A stretch of 64,000 nucleotides of DNA from Arsukibacterium indicum (GCF_019100565.1 NZ_JAHRID010000002.1:514672-578671), one strand, 5' to 3'. Numbered from the stretch's first letter, positions 44,793-55,159 are shown. The notes: generated by a model not told the origin, from the sequence alone. Made by a program: numbers and translations.

Positions 44793-45629
44793 CTACGGCC
44801 GGGGTTCATTGTCCGGCTCGTCAACTTTGACTGCGTCATTCCGTTCTTGTAACTCATCAGCAAAATCTGCGTCATTGGTATCCCCCACCACATGTTCTAA
44901 CTTTAGCTTACGCACACTACGAATAGTGGTAACGGGCCCGGAACAGGCATAAATAAAGAAAATACCGAACAACATTTCTGCCGGGCGGGCAGCGATAACC
45001 ACAAAAACCAGCACCACACACAAGATTGCCAGAAACGATACCCTATCGCGCCAGTTAACATCTTTAAATGAATGGTAGCGGAAATTGCTTACCATCAGTA
45101 AGCCAGTAACAATGGTTAATAAGCCAACCAGATAACCAATGTTGTCACCGTCAACCTCATAAATAGAGCCGGTCCAAACCATACCCGCAATAATGGCCGC
45201 CGCAGCCGGGCTGGCCAACCCCTGAAAAAAACGACCGTCAGTAACACTTAAATTTGCATTAAAGCGCGCCAGGCGCAGCGCGGCACATGCCACAAAAATA
45301 AATGCAGCAAGCCAGCCAAATTTGCCTAAATCTGCCAGCCCCCAATTATAAGCTACCAATGATGGCGCAACCCCAAATGACAACATATCCGACATACTGT
45401 CGTACTGGGCGCCGAATTCACTTTGGGTATTGGTCAGCCGGGCAACCCGGCCATCGAGGCCGTCGAAAACCATTGCCACAAAAATAGCAACCGCTGCAGC
45501 TTCAAAATGGCCATTCATTGAAGAGACAATAGCGAAAAACCCGGCGAACAGCCCCCCTGTCGTCAGAAGATTTGGCAGCAGGTAAATGCCCTTGCGCGGG
45601 CTGGTATCAGTATTTTTTGAATCTGTCAT
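44793..45629 (-). CDS. pssA: CDP-diacylglycerol-serine O-phosphatidyltransferase
   Basis: A 278-residue membrane enzyme that makes phosphatidylserine from CDP-diacylglycerol and serine. The CDP-alcohol phosphotransferase motif D-x2-D-G-x2-A-R-x8-G-x3-D-x3-D spans D56-D81 (DGLDGRVARLTNTQSEFGAQ, then YDSMSD). Several hydrophobic segments follow (FGWLAAFIFVACAALRL, AAAIIAGMVWTGSI, VSFLAILCVVLVFVVIAAR), fitting the Gram-positive-type, membrane-embedded form rather than the E. coli PLD-type PssA. The charged C-terminal tail (GDTNDADFADELQERNDAVK) is cytosolic. The ATG start lies in a 206-base gap to clpB. Confidence 0.93.
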   Translation of the reverse strand: MTDSKNTDTSPRKGIYLLPNLLTTGGLFAGFFAIVSSMNGHFEAAAVAIFVAMVFDGLDGRVARLTNTQSEFGAQYDSMSDMLSFGVAPSLVAYNWGLADLGKFGWLAAFIFVACAALRLARFNANLSVTDGRFFQGLASPAAAAIIAGMVWTGSIYEVDGDNIGYLVGLLTIVTGLLMVSNFRYHSFKDVNWRDRVSFLAILCVVLVFVVIAARPAEMLFGIFFIYACSGPVTTIRSVRKLKLEHVVGDTNDADFADELQERNDAVKVDEPDNEPRP

Positions 45630-45835
45630 AAAAGATCTGTTTTGATTAGCAATGATTAGATTATAAGGGACTTACCTTAACATGGATAGGCAAAGGACTA
45701 AACTTGCTGTACTTTCAACTCAGAAGCCATTGGTAGCCTTTGATGCCGGCTTTAGATATGACGGTCTGAAAAGTCCAGGCACCAGACAACACTTAGTTCG
45801 CCTGATGCCTGCAACTTACTGACGTAACCTATCGG

Positions 45836-48409
45836 CTAGCTGCTAATGACAAATTGCCCGCCATCATGATCAACTTTAATTGTCGCCCCCGGCAGTATAG
45901 TCCCCTGTAATAACGTCTGGGCCAACGGGTTTTCCAGATGTTGCTGAATCGCCCGTTTTAACGGTCTGGCGCCGAATAATGGATCAAAGCCCACCGCTGC
46001 CAGTTGTTCCAGAGCCGCTTCAGTAACCTCAAGTTCAAACTGGCGATCCTGCAACCGCTTTTCCAGCCTGCCCAGCTGAATTCGGGCAATTTTCTTAATC
46101 TGGCCAGTACCCAGCGGGTGAAACACAACCGCCTCATCTAACCGGTTTAGAAACTCTGGCCGGAACTGCTTACTCAGCACGCCCATCAGCATGTCTTTCA
46201 TTTGCTGATAGCTGTACTCCTGATAGTGTTCCTGAATTAAATCAGAACCCAGATTGGACGTCATAATAATTACACTGTTTTTAAAGTCGACTGTGCGGCC
46301 CTGGCCATCGGTTAACCGGCCATCATCCAGCACCTGCAGCAAAATATTAAACACATCCGGATGCGCTTTCTCTACCTCATCCAGCAGGATCACCGAGTAA
46401 GGTTTGCGGCGCACCGCCTCTGTTAAATAACCGCCCTCTTCATAACCGACATAGCCCGGCGGCGCGCCCACCAGCCTGGATACCGCATGTTTTTCCATAA
46501 ACTCAGACATATCAATCCGCACCATGGCGTCCGGGCTGTCGAATAAAAACTGTGCCAGTGACTTGGTTAGTTCGGTTTTACCTACCCCGGTCGGGCCCAG
46601 AAACAAAAAAGAACCAATAGGTTTGTTCGGATCGGCCAGGCCAGCCCGCGACCGGCGTATCGCATTAGCAACTGCCGCTACCGCCTCATGCTGCCCCACT
46701 ACAGTAGCATGCAACGCATCTTCCATTCGTAACAGCTTGTCACGCTCACCTTCCAGCATTTTACTGACCGGAATGCCGGTGGCTTTTGACAACACATCAG
46801 CAATTTCCTGCTCAGTAACTTTATGCCGAAGTAGCGTCATCTCCTGCATTTCTGCCTGACTAGCCAGATCAAGCCGTTTTTCCAGCTCAGGAATACGGCC
46901 ATACTGCAGCTCGGACATCCGTTGTAAGTCGCTAACCCTGCGGGCCACTTCCAGATCCAGCCGGGCCTGCTCCAACTCAGCTTTAATATTCTGAGTGCCT
47001 TGCAGTGCTGCCTTTTCTGACTCCCAGACTTCGTCCAGCTCGTTATAATTCTGGTCTAACTCCTGAATTTGCTCCTGAATAATCTCCCGGCGCTTTTTAC
47101 TGCCGTCATCTGACTCTTTTGCCAGCGCATTATCTTCCAGTTTCAGCTGAATAATCCGTCGTTCCAGCCGATCAAGCTCTTCCGGTTTTGAATCCATCTG
47201 CATCCGGATACTGGACGCGGCTTCATCAATTAAATCTATCGCTTTATCCGGTAACTGCCGATCGCTGACATAGCGATGTGACAAGGTGGCGGCGGCCACA
47301 ATGGCCGGGTCGGTAATCTCAACCGCGTGATGCAACTCATAACGCTCTTTTAAACCACGCAAAATAGCGATGGTGTCTTCTACGCTAGGCTCTTCCACCA
47401 GAACTTTCTGAAAGCGACGCTCCAGTGCAGCATCTTTTTCAATATATTTACGGTATTCATCTAATGTAGTTGCCCCCAGACAATGCAGCTCACCGCGGGC
47501 AAGAGCAGGCTTTAGCATGTTGCCGGCATCCATTGCGCCTTCCGCCTTGCCCGCTCCAACCATGGTATGAATTTCGTCAATAAATAAAATGACCTGGCCT
47601 TCTTCTTTGGCCAGTTCATTTAACACAGCTTTTAACCGCTCTTCAAATTCGCCCCGGTATTTGGCACCTGCCAGCAGCGACCCCATATCAAGTGACAACA
47701 CCCGCTTGTTTTTCAGGCCTTCAGGTACTTCCTTGTTAATTATCCGCAGCGCCAGCCCTTCAACAATGGCGGTTTTACCAACACCGGGTTCACCAATCAG
47801 TACCGGGTTATTTTTGGTGCGCCGCTGCAATACCTGGATACAGCGGCGGATTTCTTCATCCCGGCCGATGACCGGGTCAAGTTTGCCGGCTTCAGCGCGG
47901 GCGGTCAGATCGATAGTATACTTGGTGAGTGCCTGGCGGCTGTCTTCAGCATTCGGGTCATCCACTTTCTGACCATCCCTGATGTCGTCAATAGCAGCGT
48001 TTACCTTCTCTTTTGTTACCCCCAGCAACCGCAGAATGTTGCCAAGTTCAGTTTTATCCTCTGTAGCCGCCAGCACAAACAGTTCACTGGAAATAAACTG
48101 ATCTTTACGCTTCTGGGCAAACTTATCGCATTGCTGCAATAGCTGGGCAGTAGCCGTCGACAACTGCAGATTGGTACCTTCACCCTCCACCCGCGGTAAG
48201 CGTTCAATGGCTTTACTGACTTTTGCCCGTAGCTCATTAAAATTAATGGCAAGTTTATTCAGCAGATCCCGAACAGTGCCACCTTCCTGATTTAACAGGG
48301 AAAACATCAGATGAACAGGTTCAATAAACTGCTGATCACGGCCCAGTGCCAACGACTGCGCGTCGGCAATGGCTTCCTGAAATTTACTGGTAAATTTGTC
48401 TAAACGCAT
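45836..48409 (-). CDS. clpB: ATP-dependent chaperone ClpB
   Basis: An 857-residue disaggregase that works with DnaK to rescue aggregated proteins. An N-terminal ClpN domain ([20 protein letters not shown]), two AAA+ modules ([15 protein letters not shown] near residue 205 and [18 protein letters not shown] near 605), and a middle coiled-coil domain ([20 protein letters not shown] and following) are all present. The arginine-rich tail ends normally. The start ATG at 48409 has GTGGAG upstream; a longer frame to 48466 would include part of the promoter leader. A sigma-32-type promoter lies 37-65 bases upstream. Confidence 0.98.
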   Translation of the reverse strand: MRLDKFTSKFQEAIADAQSLALGRDQQFIEPVHLMFSLLNQEGGTVRDLLNKLAINFNELRAKVSKAIERLPRVEGEGTNLQLSTATAQLLQQCDKFAQKRKDQFISSELFVLAATEDKTELGNILRLLGVTKEKVNAAIDDIRDGQKVDDPNAEDSRQALTKYTIDLTARAEAGKLDPVIGRDEEIRRCIQVLQRRTKNNPVLIGEPGVGKTAIVEGLALRIINKEVPEGLKNKRVLSLDMGSLLAGAKYRGEFEERLKAVLNELAKEEGQVILFIDEIHTMVGAGKAEGAMDAGNMLKPALARGELHCLGATTLDEYRKYIEKDAALERRFQKVLVEEPSVEDTIAILRGLKERYELHHAVEITDPAIVAAATLSHRYVSDRQLPDKAIDLIDEAASSIRMQMDSKPEELDRLERRIIQLKLEDNALAKESDDGSKKRREIIQEQIQELDQNYNELDEVWESEKAALQGTQNIKAELEQARLDLEVARRVSDLQRMSELQYGRIPELEKRLDLASQAEMQEMTLLRHKVTEQEIADVLSKATGIPVSKMLEGERDKLLRMEDALHATVVGQHEAVAAVANAIRRSRAGLADPNKPIGSFLFLGPTGVGKTELTKSLAQFLFDSPDAMVRIDMSEFMEKHAVSRLVGAPPGYVGYEEGGYLTEAVRRKPYSVILLDEVEKAHPDVFNILLQVLDDGRLTDGQGRTVDFKNSVIIMTSNLGSDLIQEHYQEYSYQQMKDMLMGVLSKQFRPEFLNRLDEAVVFHPLGTGQIKKIARIQLGRLEKRLQDRQFELEVTEAALEQLAAVGFDPLFGARPLKRAIQQHLENPLAQTLLQGTILPGATIKVDHDGGQFVISS

Positions 48410-48445
48410 GCTTAGCTCCACATCATGTAACCTTGATGTGTAGTA

Positions 48446-48474
48446 AGATTGGGTGATACTGAGCAAATATCAAG
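48446..48474 (-). promoter_or_regulatory. Sigma-32 (RpoH) type heat-shock promoter of clpB
   Basis: On the minus strand CTTGATA (48474-48468) is followed after 14 bases by CCCAATCT (48453-48446). The sigma-32 pattern is CTTGAAA, 11-16 bases, then CCCCATNT; both elements match with one difference each in the core. The distance to the clpB ATG is about 37 bases. This is a good promoter call for a heat-shock gene and supports the regulation expected for ClpB. Confidence 0.7.
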
Positions 48475-48533
48475 CAACAAACGTCAAAAATTTGACTTGG
48501 ATCAGAAAAAAGCCGTGTTTGATGCTAACGGGC

Positions 48534-49256
48534 TTATTCCAGCCAGATAGCGGCGGCCATCCTGCCCGTCAGGCCATCGCGCCGGTAAGAGAAAAAATCA
48601 GCTGGTTGCTGATAAGTGCAATACTGGCCACCATAAACCATGGTTAGCCCTGAATGGGCCAGGCGTTGTCGGGCCAGTAAGTATAAATCGGCCAGCCATT
48701 TATCCTGCTTGCCTGCAATAAAAGCACTGGCAGCCTGCGGATCCTGCTGAATAAACGCAGCACGTACTTCTGCACCAACTTCAAATACCGGCTGGCTGAT
48801 TGCTGGCCCAAGCCAGGCCATGCACCCCGATGGCTTGCTGAATAAGCGCATTGTGTTTTCGATCACGCCATCGCACAGGCCACGCCAGCCAGCATGCACT
48901 GCAGCGATTTCAGTTCCGGCTTCATTGCAAATCAGCACAGGCAAACAGTCGGCTGTCATCACTGTGCAAACTAAGCCGGGTTGGTTACTGAAGCTGGCAT
49001 CGGCATCACAGCCCGGATGCATTTCTGAAACCAGCGTGATGCAATCAGTACTATGGGTTTGATTTAGCCAGACAGGCGGGCCCGGCATTTTTGCCCAATT
49101 CTGAAAAAGCTGACGGTTGCGGCTGACAGCAAGAGCGTTGTCTCCGACATGAGCCCCCAGATTCAAACTTTGATACTGCCCGGTGGAGCAACCGCCGCTG
49201 CGGGTTGAGCAGACAGCTTTAACATTATGTGGTGCCGGCCAGTCGGGGGTTAGCAT
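48534..49256 (-). CDS. pgeF: Peptidoglycan editing factor PgeF (YfiH, laccase-domain protein)
   Basis: A 240-residue protein of the DUF152/Cu-oxidase_4 family. Hallmark motifs are CTVMTADCLPVLICNE and EIAAVHAGWRGLCDGVIENT with the metal Cys/His, and CMAWLGPAISQPVFEV. Reported roles are copper-dependent polyphenol oxidase, purine nucleoside phosphorylase-like activity and editing of muropeptide serine; the substrate is not settled. The ATG at 49256 lies just one base after the rluD stop, which is the start I choose over several upstream in-frame codons inside rluD. rluD-pgeF is thus a coupled pair. Confidence 0.93.
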   Translation of the reverse strand: MLTPDWPAPHNVKAVCSTRSGGCSTGQYQSLNLGAHVGDNALAVSRNRQLFQNWAKMPGPPVWLNQTHSTDCITLVSEMHPGCDADASFSNQPGLVCTVMTADCLPVLICNEAGTEIAAVHAGWRGLCDGVIENTMRLFSKPSGCMAWLGPAISQPVFEVGAEVRAAFIQQDPQAASAFIAGKQDKWLADLYLLARQRLAHSGLTMVYGGQYCTYQQPADFFSYRRDGLTGRMAAAIWLE

Positions 49257-49257
49257 T

Positions 49258-50232
49258 TCAGGCTTCGTCCATACCATGCAATTGAGTGTCAGCCCGAAGT
49301 GCGGCATTAAGCTCCACCAGATCATCGGGCAATGGCGCATGCCATTCCAGAATTTCGCTGGTTATCGGGTGCGCCAGACGCAGCATAGCGGCATGCAAAG
49401 CCTGACGTTTAAAGTTGCGTAACATTACCAGCAAACTCTCCGCTGCTTTACGCGGCGGCCGTGGCCTACCGCCATAAACCGGGTCGCCAACCAGCGAATG
49501 GTTGATAAATGCCATATGCACCCTGATTTGATGAGTACGGCCCGTTTCCAGCCGTAATCTTAAACGGGTGTGCCCCCGGTATTTTTCCATTACCCGGTAA
49601 TGCGTAACGGCCGGTTTACCACCGTCAATAACGGCCATCTGGGTGCGCTTGGTCTGATGACGGCCTATCGGCTGATTAACAAAACCACCTCCGGTCATTT
49701 TGCCGTAACAGATAGCTTCATATTCCCGGGTAATCTCCCGCGCCTGCATCGCTTCCACCAGATGAGTCTGCGCTGGAATAGTCTTGGCAACAACCATCAG
49801 ACCAGTGGTGTCTTTATCCAGTCGATGGATGATGCCGGCACGGGGCACCTGAGCAATTGCAGGGCAATGATGCAACAGCGCATTAAGCAAGGTACCATCG
49901 GCATTGCCCGCACCAGGGTGTACAACCAGGCCAGCAGGTTTATTTATTACCAGAATATGTTCATCTTCATGCAGAATATCAAGTGCTATCGGCTCTGCAT
50001 CAAAACGCTGTTCTTCTGTAATATCTGCAACAATATCAACCTGCTCACCACCCACCACTTTAAACTTTGGCAAATTCTGGATGTTGTTATCCAACTGCAC
50101 AGCATCGGCCAGGATCCATTCTTTTATACGGGAACGCGAATAATCCGGGAACATTTCGGCTAAAGCCTGATCTAAGCGCTTACCATAAAAGTGGTCAGGG
50201 ACGATTTGTGAAAGTTTTATCTGTTTTGTCAT
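49258..50232 (-). CDS. rluD: 23S rRNA pseudouridine(1911/1915/1917) synthase RluD
   Basis: A 324-residue pseudouridine synthase acting on helix 69 of 23S rRNA. An N-terminal S4 RNA-binding domain (RLDQALAEMFPDYSRSRIKE) precedes the catalytic core with IIHRLDKDTTGLMVVAK; the catalytic Asp is D139, the same number as in E. coli RluD. Further motifs are KPAGLVVHPGAGN and RLRLETGRTHQIRVHM. Length matches E. coli (326). It is divergent from bamD, as in many gammaproteobacteria, with 122 bases between start codons. Confidence 0.97.
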   Translation of the reverse strand: MTKQIKLSQIVPDHFYGKRLDQALAEMFPDYSRSRIKEWILADAVQLDNNIQNLPKFKVVGGEQVDIVADITEEQRFDAEPIALDILHEDEHILVINKPAGLVVHPGAGNADGTLLNALLHHCPAIAQVPRAGIIHRLDKDTTGLMVVAKTIPAQTHLVEAMQAREITREYEAICYGKMTGGGFVNQPIGRHQTKRTQMAVIDGGKPAVTHYRVMEKYRGHTRLRLRLETGRTHQIRVHMAFINHSLVGDPVYGGRPRPPRKAAESLLVMLRNFKRQALHAAMLRLAHPITSEILEWHAPLPDDLVELNAALRADTQLHGMDEA

Positions 50233-50354
50233 GACGGAAGCAGTTATCCTGTGTGCAACCCCAACTTATCTGGGGTAGAATCGCAATAGCGGTTATTTTA
50301 GCGATTTTACACCCGACTAGACAGCCATTTAGCCAAGTAGTTACGGATTTTTAC

Positions 50355-51101
50355 ATGAAAGCGAATTTTTTACTGATAGTTGTTGTATCTTTAGTGTTAA
50401 GCGCCTGTGCCGGCAAGCCTTCTCAGCCTGAACCAAGTACCCAAACCGCCCAGGCAATGTATCAGCAGGCAAAGGAAGTACTGGACAATGGCTTATACAA
50501 CAGGGCTGTTGAGTTATTGCAGGCAGTTGAATCGCGTTATCCGTTTGGCCCGCTGGCACGGCAAGTGCAGCTTGATTTAATTTTTGCTTACTACAAAAGC
50601 GGCAATTTGCCGCAGGCACTGGCCAGTATCGACCGTTTCATCCGGCTGAACCCTAACCAGCCTGATTTAGACTACGTCTACTACATGCGTGGCTTGGCAA
50701 ACCTGAAGGCCGATGAAAACAGTTTTCAGGAGTTTTTTGGGATTGATCGTGCCGACCGCGATCTTAGCAGTACCCGTCAGGCCTTCGACGATTTCAAAAT
50801 TCTGGTTACCAGCTACCCTAACAGTAAATACAGTACTGAAGCCAAAAAACGAATGGTACAGATTAAAGACACTCTGGCCCGCCATGAATTGTTGATTGCA
50901 GATTATTATATGCGCCGTGGTGCTTATCTGGCAGCAGCTAACCGGGGTAAATACGTAGTAGAGTACTATCGTGACTCGCCTTATGTAGAGCAAGCCCTGG
51001 AAGTGATGGTTGAAAGTTATGAAAAGCTTGGTCTGGACAAGCTTAAAACGGACACCTACAAGGTGTTAAAACATAATTTCCCGGCAAACAATCGTTTCTG
51101 A
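50355..51101 (+). CDS. bamD: Outer-membrane protein assembly factor BamD
   Basis: A 248-residue lipoprotein, an essential part of the BAM complex that inserts beta-barrels into the outer membrane. The signal is LLIVVVSLVLSACAG with lipobox LSAC (Cys18). The remaining protein is five TPR-like repeats (AMYQQAKEVLDNGLYNRAVE, FAYYKSGNLPQALASIDRFI, YVYYMRGLANLKADENSFQE). The ATG at 50355 is chosen for the lipoprotein signal; a longer frame begins at 50253. It is followed immediately by a strong terminator. Confidence 0.97.
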   Translation: MKANFLLIVVVSLVLSACAGKPSQPEPSTQTAQAMYQQAKEVLDNGLYNRAVELLQAVESRYPFGPLARQVQLDLIFAYYKSGNLPQALASIDRFIRLNPNQPDLDYVYYMRGLANLKADENSFQEFFGIDRADRDLSSTRQAFDDFKILVTSYPNSKYSTEAKKRMVQIKDTLARHELLIADYYMRRGAYLAAANRGKYVVEYYRDSPYVEQALEVMVESYEKLGLDKLKTDTYKVLKHNFPANNRF

Positions 51102-51102
51102 T

Positions 51103-51132
51103 AAAAAAACCCGGTTAACACCGGGTTTTTTT
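51103..51132. terminator. Bidirectional terminator between bamD and radA
   Basis: AAAAAAACCCGG (51103-51114) pairs with CCGGGTTTTTTT (51121-51132) around a 6-base loop. It begins two bases after the bamD stop and sits 20 bases beyond the radA stop on the opposite strand, so it can end both transcripts. Confidence 0.9.
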
Positions 51133-51151
51133 ATGGCTTATTATTTAAAAA

Positions 51152-52510
51152 CTAAATAGCTTCAAGTGCTTCCGCTAATTTCGATACTGCCACAACTTCC
51201 ATACCGTTAATTTGCTCTTTTGGTTTATTCGCCATTGGCACAATAGCCCGTTTAAAGCCATGTTTGGCCGCTTCTTTTAAGCGCTCAATCCCGCTTGGTA
51301 CCGGTCTGATCTCCCCGGCCAGCCCCACTTCGCCAAATACCACTAAATCGTTCGGCAGCGGTTTATCCCGAAAACTTGATACCAATGCCAGCAAAGTAGC
51401 TAAATCAGCGCTGGTTTCGTTAACTTTAACGCCGCCAACCACATTTACAAACACATCCTGGTCGGCCATCTGAATACCGGCATGGCGATGCATTACAGCA
51501 AGCAGCATCGAGATCCTGTTCTGCTCCATCCCCAGGGTAACCCGCCGCGGATTATTAAGGGGCGAGTGGTCAACCAGGCCCTGAATTTCAACTAACAAGG
51601 GCCTGGTGCCCTCCCACAGCACCATAACAATGCTGCCAGACTGATCCTCTTTGCCCCGGGTCAAAAATATTGCCGAGGGGTTTTTCACCTCTTTCATGCC
51701 CTGGCCAGTCATGGCAAATACGCCCAGCTCATTAACCGGACCAAAACGGTTTTTATTGCCGCGTAATGTGCGATAACGGCTATCTGTATCGCCCTCCAGC
51801 ATTACAGAGCAGTCAATACAATGCTCCAGCACTTTCGGCCCGGCCAGCGAGCCGTCTTTAGTGACATGGCCTACCATAATTATTGCGATGTTATGTTGTT
51901 TAGCAAAACGGGTAAGATATGCAGCACTTTCTCTTACCTGCGACACACTGCCTGGTGCTGACTGGATATCAGCCAGATGCATAACCTGGATAGAGTCAAT
52001 AACCATAATCCGGGGTTTTTCCTGCTGTGCCAGCAAACAAACAGTTTCAACATTGGTTTCTGCCAGCATGTTTAACTTGCCGCTGGGCAGCCCCAGCCGT
52101 TGGGCCCGCATAGCCACCTGTTGTAATGATTCCTCGCCGGTAACATACAGAGCACTTCCGTGCTCGGCTAAGCCACACATTAATTGCAGTAACAGGGTAC
52201 TTTTACCAGCGCCTGGCGCGCCACCAATTAAAATGGCAGAGCCGGGCACAATGCCACCGCCAAGTACCCGGTCAAACTCAGTAAAACCAGAGCTGAAGCG
52301 GGGCACATCCTGCAAATCCACTTCATCCAGCCGCATTACCCTGGCCTGAGCAGCGCCGGCATAGCCCTGACGGGTACCTGCGGTTTTTGTCACCCCCAAC
52401 CGGACTTCTGTAATGCTGTTCCAGGCACCACACTCGGTGCACTGCCCTTGCCAGCGCATAAAGTCAGCACCACACTCATTACAAACGTAAGCCGTTTTTG
52501 CTTTTGCCAT
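51152..52510 (-). CDS. radA: DNA repair protein RadA
   Basis: A 452-residue DnaB-like helicase paralogue involved in branch migration during recombination. A zinc finger (C10, C13, C24, C27 in CNECGADFMRWQGQCTECG), a RecA-like core with Walker A GGAPGAGKSTLLLQ, the RadA-specific KNRFG motif (RGNKNRFGPVNELG) and a Lon-like C-terminal domain (VTLGMEQNRISMLLAVMHRH, GGVKVNETSADLATLLALVS) are all seen. Length matches E. coli (460). The ATG at 52510 follows a TTG in frame; I use the ATG. It is divergent from the PilZ gene. Confidence 0.97.
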   Translation of the reverse strand: MAKAKTAYVCNECGADFMRWQGQCTECGAWNSITEVRLGVTKTAGTRQGYAGAAQARVMRLDEVDLQDVPRFSSGFTEFDRVLGGGIVPGSAILIGGAPGAGKSTLLLQLMCGLAEHGSALYVTGEESLQQVAMRAQRLGLPSGKLNMLAETNVETVCLLAQQEKPRIMVIDSIQVMHLADIQSAPGSVSQVRESAAYLTRFAKQHNIAIIMVGHVTKDGSLAGPKVLEHCIDCSVMLEGDTDSRYRTLRGNKNRFGPVNELGVFAMTGQGMKEVKNPSAIFLTRGKEDQSGSIVMVLWEGTRPLLVEIQGLVDHSPLNNPRRVTLGMEQNRISMLLAVMHRHAGIQMADQDVFVNVVGGVKVNETSADLATLLALVSSFRDKPLPNDLVVFGEVGLAGEIRPVPSGIERLKEAAKHGFKRAIVPMANKPKEQINGMEVVAVSKLAEALEAI

Positions 52511-52628
52511 CAACAGGTATCCTAATTTGAAAGAAAGGCACAGATATTGCTTTTCAATTTATAACCACGTAGCGTACTACGATTATAACCAGAAGACGCC
52601 TGAATTTTGGCATCCGAATCACGAAACT

Positions 52629-55139
52629 ATGACCACTGAAGACCTGAAAGACTATGTTGGCATAATTGAGCGCATGAAAAGCCTGATGAACTCTACTGAA
52701 TTCGATAAAGTTTTCAGTCTGATGACGTCAGATTTGCCAAAATCTAAACAATTTCTTCTGAAAATGGAATTAAAGCGTATGGCTCAGCCATGCGATTACT
52801 TCATTGACCTGCGCGGCCATGTTGATGGCGAGGTGCGCCCTTATGTATTTCGCGAAAAAACCCACTATATGGACGACAAAGCCATTCAGATTTTTGAAAA
52901 TGGCCTGAAACAATATGGCGGTTATACCTTAGGTGTATTCGAAGAAGTCATGAATGCCGACAATAACTTTCGGGTAATGCATAAAAAGGAAACCGCACAA
53001 CGGGTTAAATCGGTGCTACAGAGCAGTGATTCAGCCGACGATAGCCCTGCTCCAGCGCAAAACGAGCAAAGTACGGCAAAGCTGGTAACCTTTGGTCACT
53101 ACGTCAACCGAACAGAAGAACGAATGAATTTTGGCATCGATGTCGACGTTCAGGTCAATGACAGCCGCTTTGTCGCCACCACCAGTGACTTATCTATTTC
53201 AGGTTGTAAGTTAAAGATCCCAAAAGGCAGAACCGCAGAACCCGGTGCTACCGTCACCATCAATTTTACCGGCCTGGAGCAAGAGTTTACGCTTGATATT
53301 CCCGCTGGTGTGCAATACACGCTGGTCGATGTCGAGCAGCTGGATAAAGTTAATTACTGGCGTCTGAAAAAGCTGCCGACTGAGCAGGATCAGGGGTTCA
53401 GTAATTTTCTCCAAAAGTTTATTCATGGCAATAAACGCCGCTATAAAGTTAATTTAGATAACACCACTGACGCCGTAACCACCAAAGGTTACGAGCAGTT
53501 TTACCTGCCAAGACTCAATAGTCTGCCTGTATATCTGGCGGTTAATGATGGCGCCGTCAGTCCACGTTTTGCGCTGACAACTGACTACAATAAATCTGTA
53601 TGGCATTACTTTCTGGATGAGCAGCAACGCCCGGTACTGATAACCTTGCTGGCGGTTAAGCGATTAAAATCGCTGTTAGCTCAGGCTGGTCCGGAGCGTT
53701 CTACCATCCTTTACTGCTTTACCCACGCAGCCAAAGGCAAGCTTTATTATTACTCGGCGACAGCCGAAGAATTAGCAGCCGCGCCGCAGCTTCGGGATAC
53801 GTTTTTCGGCTTTGGGGCGGCTAAACCAAGCTGGCGGGTCTTTCATCTGAATTTGATTAAAACCGCGGCCCAGCACGCCAATGAAACATTTTCCCTGCCG
53901 GGCGCACCTGTAAAAGCAGAGGCTGCGCCGGATAAAGCCGGTTTAACGCCGCTGGTACAAGGTGTAATAAAAAACCTGCGTTATATTGCCTGCCTTACTG
54001 ACATTAGCGCGACTAACGCTGCAAACTACCAGCAGTATCGCTATAACCCGGCCCATTTAAGTCAGCTTAATCAGTTTGGTCATCGCAAACTACCACAGGT
54101 GCCGCCCTGCGAAGCTATTCCGGTGCAATACATTAATTTGCGGGCTGAATCGAGGTACTTGTACAAAACCACAGTGCAATTACGCCATAACGATCAACTG
54201 GTAGCGGGTTTCAGCCGCGACTTCTCTACCGGCGGCCTGCAAATAGAGACTAACGAACCGGTGCGTTACAGTAAGGGTGACATCATCCAACTGGATTTGG
54301 TCGATCTGCAGAAAATCACCACTAAACACCAGCTAAGCCAATTACCTTATGAAGTCATGGCAGTCAGTAAAAGTCATACCATTATGAATCTGCGCGCCCT
54401 GCCTACCGACGACGGCCATACTGCAAAGCAATTTTTTCAGCAACTGATTCAGAATAACCGGGCTAAGCTTACCCTGGCAGAAGAAACGCCGAAATACCCC
54501 GGGCTGTCCGAAGCATTACGCACTATGTACTTAAAGGCATTAAATAATTTTGCGTTCTATCTGCATAGAAAAGGCATCCGTTACGAGTTAAATGTTATCG
54601 CTCAGGGCGCAACACCAAACGCACTTCATACTTTGCTGATGCAGTACAGTAATCCCGGGCCGCTTGACCTTGAGCTGTTACTGAAAAACAGTACAGCCAA
54701 CCTGCAATTTGCGCAGCAATTGAAAACCATGAAACGGTTTGACCCGCCAAAAAGCTACGAGCTTTATATTAAGGCCCCCCGCAATCCTGCGGCCCCGGGG
54801 GCAAAACTGGAAAGTTATTACGATTATGAATTTGATGATGCAGAAAAAAAGCAGGCGTTTATTACCAGCGCCCTGCATGAAGCAACCTTGTTTGCATTTC
54901 GTTTATTTCTGTCTCGTACCGGACGACCTGACACCGATTATATTGCCAGAGAAATAAGCTATATCAGTGTTTACGCAATTCACCGGGCGAAAACCCTGGA
55001 AGAAGAGCTATGGAGTGTCGCCGGTGTCGGTGATGCCGTTGATATAAGTAAAGAACTGGCCTGGCGCTACCGCTGCTTTGACCAGGTTGAAGACACCCCG
55101 CGACGCCTGCAGCAATTGTCGCAGAATAGCAAAAAATAG
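52629..55139 (+). CDS. Large protein with two PilZ domains
   Basis: An 836-residue cytosolic protein. Two PilZ domains each have the complete c-di-GMP pair: domain 1 has RTEER (161-165) and DLSISG (187-192), domain 2 has RAESR (505-509) and DFSTGG (531-536). So both should bind c-di-GMP. The N-terminal 150 residues (LKDYVGIIERMKSLMNSTEF) are helical; the region between domains and the C-terminal 230 residues are unassigned, with a helical end (ALHEATLFAFRLFLSRTGRP). No output domain is recognised. I start it at the ATG at 52629 since homologues of this type begin with a short helix; a TTG at 52527 has no better ribosome site. It is isolated between radA and the hydrolase-serB pair. Confidence 0.82.
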   Translation: MTTEDLKDYVGIIERMKSLMNSTEFDKVFSLMTSDLPKSKQFLLKMELKRMAQPCDYFIDLRGHVDGEVRPYVFREKTHYMDDKAIQIFENGLKQYGGYTLGVFEEVMNADNNFRVMHKKETAQRVKSVLQSSDSADDSPAPAQNEQSTAKLVTFGHYVNRTEERMNFGIDVDVQVNDSRFVATTSDLSISGCKLKIPKGRTAEPGATVTINFTGLEQEFTLDIPAGVQYTLVDVEQLDKVNYWRLKKLPTEQDQGFSNFLQKFIHGNKRRYKVNLDNTTDAVTTKGYEQFYLPRLNSLPVYLAVNDGAVSPRFALTTDYNKSVWHYFLDEQQRPVLITLLAVKRLKSLLAQAGPERSTILYCFTHAAKGKLYYYSATAEELAAAPQLRDTFFGFGAAKPSWRVFHLNLIKTAAQHANETFSLPGAPVKAEAAPDKAGLTPLVQGVIKNLRYIACLTDISATNAANYQQYRYNPAHLSQLNQFGHRKLPQVPPCEAIPVQYINLRAESRYLYKTTVQLRHNDQLVAGFSRDFSTGGLQIETNEPVRYSKGDIIQLDLVDLQKITTKHQLSQLPYEVMAVSKSHTIMNLRALPTDDGHTAKQFFQQLIQNNRAKLTLAEETPKYPGLSEALRTMYLKALNNFAFYLHRKGIRYELNVIAQGATPNALHTLLMQYSNPGPLDLELLLKNSTANLQFAQQLKTMKRFDPPKSYELYIKAPRNPAAPGAKLESYYDYEFDDAEKKQAFITSALHEATLFAFRLFLSRTGRPDTDYIAREISYISVYAIHRAKTLEEELWSVAGVGDAVDISKELAWRYRCFDQVEDTPRRLQQLSQNSKK

Positions 55140-55159
55140 CGACATTCAGGCTACGCCGA

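Noticed and set aside
49570..50163. 197-residue open frame on the plus strand opposite rluD
   Set aside because: Entirely antisense to a well-conserved gene, with unrealistic composition (many His, Cys, Gln).
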